Positions 7,323-12,573 of a stretch of DNA of 12,573 nt are shown here, piece by piece. The notes under the pieces were generated by a model. It was not told the origin of the DNA. It searched no databases and worked only from the letters and a program-made list of their open reading frames with translations. The stretch comes from Sphingobacteriia bacterium (GTDB lineage: Bacteria; Bacteroidota; Bacteroidia; Chitinophagales; Chitinophagaceae): the NCBI GenBank assembly GCA_004293505.1, contig RDYY01000015.1, positions 1-12,573 on the forward strand, given 5' to 3'. Position 1 is the stretch's first letter, and each line of letters begins with the position of its first letter. The translations under genes and the position numbers were made by a program.

Positions 7323-9176
7323 GTGAGCCAGACCATTCATGTTTTGCCCGATCACATTGCCAACCAAATTGCTGCCGGTGAAGTGATCCAAAGACCGGCC
7401 AGTGCGGTCAAAGAATTGTTGGAAAACGCCATTGACGCTGGGGCCACGCGCATCAAATTGACCATTGAAGATGCGGGCAAGGCCTTGGTACAAGTGAGCG
7501 ACAACGGCAAGGGCATGGGGGCCAAAGATGCGGCCCTGGCTTTTGCCCGACACGCTACCAGCAAGATCAGTTCCATTGAAGACCTTTTTCAGATTCGTAC
7601 GATGGGTTTCCGCGGCGAGGCTTTGGCTTCTATTGCTGCTGTGGCCCAAGTGAACATCAAAACCCGCCGGGCCGATGATGCCGTAGGAACCGAATTAGAT
7701 TTGGAAAACAGCCAAGTGGTGCGCCAAGACATTTGTGCCCTGCCCATTGGCACGGTCATCAGCATGAAGAACTTGTTTTTCAATGTGCCTGCCAGGCGCA
7801 ATTTTTTGAAAAGCAATGCCGCTGAAATGCGCCACATCACAGAAGAATTCATCCGGGTGGCCATGGCTTATCCCCATGTATTTTTTTCCTTGCAAAGCAA
7901 TGGACAGGAGGTTTATCATTTGGAAGCCGGCAACCAAAAACAAAGGGTGGTGCAGGTTTTGGGAAACTCCTATGCCGCCAAATTAGTGCCCGTGCAAGAA
8001 AATACCGACTATTGTTTGATTGAAGGTTTTATTGGAAAACCAGATACGGCCCGCAAATCAAGGGGAGACCAATATTTTTTTGTCAACAACCGCTTCATCC
8101 GCAGTGCTTATCTGCACCACGCCGTGCAAGCGGCTTTCAGCAACCTGATTGGGCCCGAGCATTTCCCCTCTTATGTGTTGTACATCAGTTTAGATCCCGA
8201 ACACATCGACATCAATGTACACCCTACCAAACAAGAAATAAAATTCGAAGACGAACGCATCATGTATGCTTTTGTGAATGCGGCAGTGAAACATGCGTTG
8301 GCCCAATTTAGCCTCACGCCTTCTTTGGATTTTACCCTCAACCCTGCCATTCAGGAATTGCCTGCTGTGCAGCAGCCTTTTGCTGACAGTGCCATTGCGG
8401 CTGCTCGAAACTCTGATTTGTACAAAGGTTTTACCCAGCAACACCAGGCCCATGCCATTGGCAAAACCGAAGGGGCCAACCTCAAAAACTGGCAAAGCTT
8501 TTTTGATCAACCCAGCCCGAGCGACCAAGTCATGGAAGCGGGCAACAGCAAAGATCCTTTGGATGATTTGTTGGGACTGGGCCGCAAAAAAAATGCAGCT
8601 GCGTTGTTAACGACAAGCACTCCCTTGCAAATTGCCAAGACCTATTTGTTGGTGGCAACGGGCGATGGCTTTGTGGTGATACACCAACAACTGGCCCACG
8701 AAAGGGTTTTGTACGAACAGTTTGGACATGCTGCCCATGGGCAATCAACGGCTGCTCAAGCCCTGCTCTATCCCAAACCCATTGAATGGTCGGCTCCAGA
8801 CTTGGCCTTGGCCGCTGAATTGGTGCCCGAGTTAAAAGCCTTGGGCTATTTGATGGAAAAAAACAAAGAGGGGGTCTGGTGTCTAATGGCTGTGCCGGCT
8901 GATTTGGGCGATGGGGATGAGCTTTCTTCTTTGGAATTGCTCTTGGAGCAATACAAGCATTTTACCGCAGACGCCAGTTTCAGCAAAAGAGAAAAACTGG
9001 TACGTTGCCGGGCCCGACAAAGGGCCATCAAAGCAGGTCAGGCTTTGGACAGTTCAGAAATCATGGCTTTGGCCGAGGCCTTGTGGGCTTGTCAAACACC
9101 CAACCTATCCCCCAATGGGCAACCCACATTTATGCAGTTTTCTGAATCTTATTTGGACGGCCTTTTTGGTCGTTGA
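7323..9176 (+). CDS. mutL: DNA mismatch repair protein MutL
   Basis: MutL links mismatch recognition by MutS to strand incision and excision. The 617-residue protein has a complete N-terminal GHKL ATPase: ELLENAIDAGA with the catalytic E31 and Mg-binding N35, SDNGKGM (59-65), and GFRGEAL (95-101). A transducer domain follows (about 205-330, ending near INVHPTKQEIKF). After a linker (about 335-430) comes the C-terminal dimerisation domain. The QxLLxP-like motif is kept (QALLYP, 479-484), but the endonuclease motifs are altered. DQHA(X)2E(X)4E reads HQQLAHERVLYE (454-465), ACxxAxK has R565 in place of Cys, and CPHGRP reads SPNGQP (596-601). The protein is thus probably nuclease-inactive. I chose GTG 7323 because the family start is a few residues before the LPDxIANQIAAGEV stretch; an in-frame start at 7182 would add 47 unconserved residues and run through the promoter region. 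The gene ends back-to-back with dacB. Confidence 0.95.
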   Translation: MSQTIHVLPDHIANQIAAGEVIQRPASAVKELLENAIDAGATRIKLTIEDAGKALVQVSDNGKGMGAKDAALAFARHATSKISSIEDLFQIRTMGFRGEALASIAAVAQVNIKTRRADDAVGTELDLENSQVVRQDICALPIGTVISMKNLFFNVPARRNFLKSNAAEMRHITEEFIRVAMAYPHVFFSLQSNGQEVYHLEAGNQKQRVVQVLGNSYAAKLVPVQENTDYCLIEGFIGKPDTARKSRGDQYFFVNNRFIRSAYLHHAVQAAFSNLIGPEHFPSYVLYISLDPEHIDINVHPTKQEIKFEDERIMYAFVNAAVKHALAQFSLTPSLDFTLNPAIQELPAVQQPFADSAIAAARNSDLYKGFTQQHQAHAIGKTEGANLKNWQSFFDQPSPSDQVMEAGNSKDPLDDLLGLGRKKNAAALLTTSTPLQIAKTYLLVATGDGFVVIHQQLAHERVLYEQFGHAAHGQSTAAQALLYPKPIEWSAPDLALAAELVPELKALGYLMEKNKEGVWCLMAVPADLGDGDELSSLELLLEQYKHFTADASFSKREKLVRCRARQRAIKAGQALDSSEIMALAEALWACQTPNLSPNGQPTFMQFSESYLDGLFGR

Positions 9177-10526
9177 TCAATATTGGTCCATGATCGAGGT
9201 CAGGAATTGTTCAATGCCCCGGCGAATGTTTCCGGCCGTTGTTTGGTGACCGTTTACCAAAACAGAAAAAATCAATTCCTTGCCCGATTTGGTTTCTAAA
9301 AATCCGCTCAGTGCAACGGTATTGCTAAGGGTACCTGTCTTGGCATAAATTTTTCCCACGTGTTTGTTGTAGAGTCCTGCCAACGTGCCTTCGTTACCTG
9401 TGGGAAAGATGGCTTTGATGCGGGCAGCAGGAAACTGGTTTTTGATTTGGGTCAGGATCCACACAAAATCGGTTGGGGTCAACATGTTGTATCGGCTCAA
9501 CCCACTGCCATCCAACCAACGGGGTGCATGGGGCAGGTTTTTGAATTCTGATTTCAACAAGGTGTCAATGGTGGCGGCATCGTTCATGGAACCAATCTTT
9601 TCATTGCCTACCATGAGTAAAATCTGTTCAGCAAAAAAATTATCGCTGCGGTGCATCATCAAAGACAGCAAGGAATCGGTGGGTACGCTGTAAAATTTTT
9701 GCCATTGGCCTTGTGGATTGGCCACGGCTGAAGCAGATTGCAAAACCCGGTGCAAAGTGTCTTCTAACAAGGGCAGGGAAAGGGTTGTTGGATCGGCCGA
9801 GGTCAAAAAGGGTAGCTCCGTGCCCCGGAAAGCCGAGCGGGCTTCACTCACGGTAAAACGGTTGCTGTGGGGGTCACGGTCTATGTTGAACCGACCCGAT
9901 TCCAGGCCAGAGAAAATGGTCAAGGAATCTTGAAATATTTTGGGGCTGGCCACCAATTGTTTGCCCTTTAAACCAAAATAAACCATGTTGCCATAAATGG
10001 GCATGGGAGAGCGATCGGGCATGAAATCATAGTCGCCCCACATCCAACCCGTACCCATGGGATTGGTCTTCCAACGGGGCTGCACAAATGTGATTTGGGG
10101 TGCTCGGCTTTGTAAAAAATCATAGGCCCTGCGCGTGGGATAGTCCGGGTGGAGAAAACTGGGATCACCCGTGAAACGCACGGCCATCTGGTCTCCATCG
10201 GGCAAATATTCAAATGCCACTATGCTGTCGCCCAAGTTTTTCAAAGCGGCATAAGCCGTCAAAATCTTGGTATTGCTGGCTGGAACAAAATACTTGGTGG
10301 CTTGGTGGGCATACAGGGTTTTACCTGTTGCAGGCTCTACCACCAAAACACCCCAATGGGCTGGCGCAAAATAAGGATTGCTGTCAAAAGCTTTTTGGGC
10401 AAAGGCCTTGATGTCTGGGTTTGCTTTTTCTGCTGTTGACTTATTGGACTTGGATACCGAACAGGCTTGTAGTACCAAGGCCAAGAGCATAGCACCTAGA
10501 CCATAGCGGCCAATCAAATTTTTCAT
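9177..10526 (-). CDS. dacB: D-Ala-D-Ala carboxypeptidase/endopeptidase, PBP4 type (peptidase S13), lipoprotein
   Basis: PBP4-type enzymes trim or cut peptidoglycan peptides (DD-carboxypeptidase and DD-endopeptidase) in the periplasm. All three penicillin-binding motifs are present in the 449 residues: SxxK as SNTK (S84, K87), SxN as SDN (294-296) and KTG (396-398). The 210-residue space between SxxK and SxN is occupied by the extra domains typical of class C PBPs. The N-terminus is a lipoprotein signal peptide with lipobox LQAC, giving lipidated C22; E. coli DacB is soluble instead. The next residues (SVSKSNKS) contain no acidic run like the surface-export signal described in Bacteroidota, so a periplasm-facing lipoprotein is likely. 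The start lies 21 bases after the arginase-family gene on the same strand, suggesting one transcript. Its stop abuts the mutL stop with no space for a separate terminator. Confidence 0.94.
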   Translation of the reverse strand: MKNLIGRYGLGAMLLALVLQACSVSKSNKSTAEKANPDIKAFAQKAFDSNPYFAPAHWGVLVVEPATGKTLYAHQATKYFVPASNTKILTAYAALKNLGDSIVAFEYLPDGDQMAVRFTGDPSFLHPDYPTRRAYDFLQSRAPQITFVQPRWKTNPMGTGWMWGDYDFMPDRSPMPIYGNMVYFGLKGKQLVASPKIFQDSLTIFSGLESGRFNIDRDPHSNRFTVSEARSAFRGTELPFLTSADPTTLSLPLLEDTLHRVLQSASAVANPQGQWQKFYSVPTDSLLSLMMHRSDNFFAEQILLMVGNEKIGSMNDAATIDTLLKSEFKNLPHAPRWLDGSGLSRYNMLTPTDFVWILTQIKNQFPAARIKAIFPTGNEGTLAGLYNKHVGKIYAKTGTLSNTVALSGFLETKSGKELIFSVLVNGHQTTAGNIRRGIEQFLTSIMDQY

Positions 10527-10547
10527 GCAGCAATTTAAGGCTTTGGA

Positions 10548-11681
10548 TCAACTTCTCTCCACTGCCCGCAGCCAACGTTCGGGAATATCGTTGTTGCAAG
10601 CTATGAGGTAGTCTTGGTAGGTGCAGGCAATGAAAGGCCCATCGGGCAATTGTACCCACCACCTGCCGGTTCGTTTGTTTTGCAAAAAGACGGTCTCTAC
10701 CTCGGCAAAAGCCAGGTTGAATTCATTGAAGGCTTGGCGGTTGTCCAAATCGGCTTCTTGTTTGCCCCGGTGAATCCCATCCAATACATACCAAATCATG
10801 TGGGCCTGTTGCAAGGCACTCATGCCATGTTCATCTTGTTGGGGCAAATAGCCGTACACGCCAATGCTGGTGCAAGTCTTGCTCATGCCAGCGTATTGCA
10901 TGAGGGTACAGGCTTCTTCTCCGTTGAACCCATTGGGACTGATGCGGTTGGCGGGTGCGTGTGCATGTTGAATGGCGGCCAAATCAAAACTAAAAAGTTG
11001 GCTGTTGCGGATGGCCGGCTCCATTTCTTCAATGGCTTCTTTGACCTTGCCCACCCGGAAGCAATCAAAACCCAAATTGTCAATGGTTTCCAACATATTA
11101 GGGTGCATGAAATAACTCTGGAAGCCAATGTGGGTATAATGTCGCAAATAATTGGGCAAGGCCGTGAACAAGTCAGCTAAAAATTGATCGGCTGGCTCGC
11201 GGCTGTCCATGTTGAGGTCAATGCGGGCATCAACACCCACAGCATCAATGATTTGTTCTTGGTGGGCATAAGCCTGGTATTGGGCCAGGGTCATGTCGTG
11301 AGAGCCACCCATGATCAATACTTTTTTACCGGCTTGCAGCAGTTCGTTTACCACCATTTGTACAGCAGCATAACTATCTTGTAAAGTAGCGCCAGTTTTG
11401 ATGTTACCCAGATCGGCCACGACCACTTCGGTATGCCAATAAAACAATTGGTAAAGAGCAGAACGGATGGCATCGGGTGCTGAAGTATCGGTAAACTGTT
11501 GTCCCATACCCCGCAACTCGCTACAACCCACCAAGACCAAGTCGGCTGTGGCCAAGTCGGGCAATGCTTGGTCGTGTTGTAAAATGTGATAACCCAGTTG
11601 GGTTTCTTTGTAGCCCTCATCGTTAGACAAGAGGGCCTGGTTAATGGGTTCTAGAAAATCTTTTAGCGTATCCAAAGACAT
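10548..11681 (-). CDS. Arginase/formimidoylglutamase family protein with degenerate metal site
   Basis: This 377-residue protein has the ureohydrolase fold signature, a family that uses two Mn ions to hydrolyse guanidino-type groups (arginase, agmatinase, formimidoylglutamase HutG). The motif GGSHD (125-129, H128) is intact. The second, normally DAHxD, reads DARID (151-155), with His replaced by Arg. The third, normally SxDxDxxDP, reads SFDLAAIQ (231-238), keeping only the first Asp (D233). Three metal ligands or equivalent residues thus appear lost. Conserved-looking blocks in the C-terminal half, such as ISPNGFNGEEAC (247-258) and HMIWYVLDG (294-302), recall the Bacteroidota proteins usually annotated as formimidoylglutamase, which as I recall share a similar degenerate site. 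No other histidine-utilisation gene is nearby, so a HutG role has no contextual support. It lies 38 bases after the response regulator and 21 bases before dacB. Function is unassigned; it may be a pseudoenzyme. Confidence 0.85.
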   Translation of the reverse strand: MSLDTLKDFLEPINQALLSNDEGYKETQLGYHILQHDQALPDLATADLVLVGCSELRGMGQQFTDTSAPDAIRSALYQLFYWHTEVVVADLGNIKTGATLQDSYAAVQMVVNELLQAGKKVLIMGGSHDMTLAQYQAYAHQEQIIDAVGVDARIDLNMDSREPADQFLADLFTALPNYLRHYTHIGFQSYFMHPNMLETIDNLGFDCFRVGKVKEAIEEMEPAIRNSQLFSFDLAAIQHAHAPANRISPNGFNGEEACTLMQYAGMSKTCTSIGVYGYLPQQDEHGMSALQQAHMIWYVLDGIHRGKQEADLDNRQAFNEFNLAFAEVETVFLQNKRTGRWWVQLPDGPFIACTYQDYLIACNNDIPERWLRAVERS

Positions 11682-11722
11682 AAGCAGGGTTGTTTTCCAA
11701 TAACGGAAACCTGGGCTGCTTA
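11681..11722 (-). other. Imperfect RNA hairpin between response regulator stop and arginase-family start
   Basis: On the - strand transcript the regulator's stop codon begins the arm TAAGCAG (11722-11716), which pairs perfectly with CTGCTTA (11687-11681), whose last base is the A of the next gene's ATG. Inside, GGAAA and TTTCC (11705-11709 and 11694-11698) can add a 5-bp inner stem around a six-base loop, separated by an unpaired internal region. The written bases here are the DNA equivalent. There is no T-run, so it does not look like a terminator; it could influence translation of the downstream gene. Confidence 0.35.
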
Positions 11723-12430
11723 TTGCTGCAAACTGGTAAAGCGATAACCTACGCCACGCACCGAATGAAAATACTGGGGCTGGCGGGTGTCGGCTTCAAA
11801 ATATTTGCGAAAACCCAAAATAAAATTATCAATGGTGCGGGTGGTGGGATAAACTTGATAACCCCATACCACTTGCAAAATCTTGTCCCGGTCTACCACT
11901 TGGCCATCGTGTTCTACCAAGAGTTTCAACAAGAGGGTTTCTTTTCGGCTCAGGTCAATGGTTTCACCGTTTTGACCAATGGCTTTTTGCAATTGGAAAT
12001 CAATTCGGTTGGGGCCAAAAACAAATTGGTCCAACTTCAGGGTGGGTGCGGCCAAAGCTTGCCCTTTTTCCACCAATTTTTTTACCCGCAACAAAAGTTC
12101 TTCTAAGTGAAAGGGCTTGGTCAGGTAATCATCGGCCCCCGATTTAAGGCCCAAGATGCGGTCTGCGGCTTGGCTGCGGGCGCTCAGCATCAGCACGGGC
12201 ATGTCTTTGCGGTGCAAGCGAATGTGTTCCAAAATGGTAATGCCATCCATTTCAGGCATCATCCAATCCAAAATCACGCCGTCAAAATGGGCCTGGGACA
12301 ATTGTTGCAACGCTTGTTTGCCATCCATGGCCGAGAAGACTTCATAACCCTCTAATTCCAAATTTAACTTGAGGGTTTCGTGCAAGTTGGCTTCGTCTTC
12401 TACCAATAAAACAACGGGCTTTTTATCCAA
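11720..12430 (-). CDS. OmpR/PhoB-family response regulator
   Basis: This is the DNA-binding output of a two-component system. The 236 residues comprise a receiver domain (about 5-120) and an OmpR-type winged-helix domain (about 130-233). The receiver has acidic pocket residues E11 and D12, the phosphorylated D55 (VILDWMMPEMDG), the switch serine S83 and K105 (LTKPF). The DNA-binding domain shows LSRKETLLLKLL (160-171) and ends in the usual VRGVGYRF (224-231). The start is a TTG at 12430: the receiver strand PVVLLVEDE begins four codons later and there is no upstream ATG or GTG in frame, so the unusual start codon is well supported. The gene overlaps the kinase stop by 8 bases, the classic arrangement for translational coupling of a cognate kinase-regulator pair. 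The target genes and the signal are unknown. Confidence 0.95.
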   Translation of the reverse strand: MDKKPVVLLVEDEANLHETLKLNLELEGYEVFSAMDGKQALQQLSQAHFDGVILDWMMPEMDGITILEHIRLHRKDMPVLMLSARSQAADRILGLKSGADDYLTKPFHLEELLLRVKKLVEKGQALAAPTLKLDQFVFGPNRIDFQLQKAIGQNGETIDLSRKETLLLKLLVEHDGQVVDRDKILQVVWGYQVYPTTRTIDNFILGFRKYFEADTRQPQYFHSVRGVGYRFTSLQQ

Positions 12431-12573
12431 TGTGAGTGGCTTTGAACTGAACGGTAAAAATGGTGCCGCCCAAGGGATTGTCTTTTAAACCCAATCGGGC
12501 TTGGTGTTGGTCGGCAATTTGTCGGCAAAGATAAAGCCCCAGTCCTGTGCCTTTGGCTTTTCGGGTATTTTCT
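12423..12573 (-). CDS. Sensor histidine kinase, C-terminal fragment cut by the window edge
   Basis: Only the last 49 codons are in the window; the gene continues past the right edge. The fragment reads as the end of a GHKL ATPase domain: KGTGLGLYLCRQIADQH (7-23) is the G2 box and following helix of histidine kinases, and GGTIFTVQF (35-43) is the final strand. The stop TAA (12425-12423) lies inside the start of the response regulator, which overlaps in another frame. The sensor region and transmembrane segments are not visible, so the signal cannot be guessed. The phylum often has long hybrid kinases, but here kinase and regulator are separate. Confidence 0.9.
   Translation of the reverse strand, partial: ENTRKAKGTGLGLYLCRQIADQHQARLGLKDNPLGGTIFTVQFKATHIG

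Noticed and set aside
7247..7336. ATG at 7336 as the start of the M3 peptidase
   Set aside because: It would overlap the mutL start and read across both promoter boxes; ATG 7246 gives a normal family N-terminus.
10614..11180. 188-codon + strand open frame opposite the arginase-family gene
   Set aside because: It is antisense to a well-supported gene, has no recognisable domain and is explained by the codon bias of the opposite strand. The same holds for long antisense frames at 984-1469, 1868-2329, 4470-4946 and 7194-7649.
1..12573. CRISPR arrays, insertion sequences, phage genes, tRNA or rRNA genes
   Set aside because: No spaced direct repeats, transposase or phage domains, terminal inverted repeats or RNA gene signatures were seen on either strand.

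Overview
This window looks like ordinary chromosomal DNA from a member of the Bacteroidota, probably the Chitinophagaceae or a close relative. That placement is inferred from gene content and protein style: the Cys/Gly-rich start of the PSP1-domain protein, the HolB variant, the degenerate arginase-family protein, the lack of Shine-Dalgarno sequences, and TAnnTTTG-type -7 promoter boxes. It does not rest on a marker-gene comparison. The window is gene-dense, with no gap above 130 bases, no RNA genes, no mobile elements and no CRISPR array. I see no sign of horizontal transfer.

Left part, + strand (1-5537): radA (branch migration and recombination), comF (phosphoribosyltransferase-like competence protein), an exported glutathione-peroxidase-family thiol peroxidase, holB (clamp-loader delta-prime subunit) and a RicT/YaaT-type PSP1-domain protein with a long disordered tail. 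A hairpin terminator separates the peroxidase from holB, and its T-tract doubles as a possible -7 promoter box for holB.

Middle part (5525-9176): an M3-family zinc metallopeptidase on the - strand and mutL on the + strand are transcribed divergently from a 76-base region. That region holds two copies of the same 11-base promoter-like element in inverted orientation. MutL probably starts at a GTG only four bases after its box, which suggests a leaderless or almost leaderless message. Its C-terminal endonuclease motifs are strongly degraded.

Right part, - strand (9177-12573): read from the right edge, a sensor histidine kinase (C-terminus only), an OmpR-family response regulator overlapping it by 8 bases, an arginase/formimidoylglutamase-family protein with damaged metal ligands, and a lipoprotein PBP4-type D-Ala-D-Ala carboxypeptidase. 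The tight spacing (8-base overlap, 38-base gap, 21-base gap) suggests one transcript.

Many of these genes serve DNA maintenance (radA, comF, holB, mutL), while the right-hand cluster joins signalling to the cell envelope. I did not find a clear, previously undescribed multi-gene system. The points most worth following are proteins that have lost family-defining residues (MutL nuclease site, HolB zinc module and P-loop, arginase-family metal site) and the very compact promoter arrangements.
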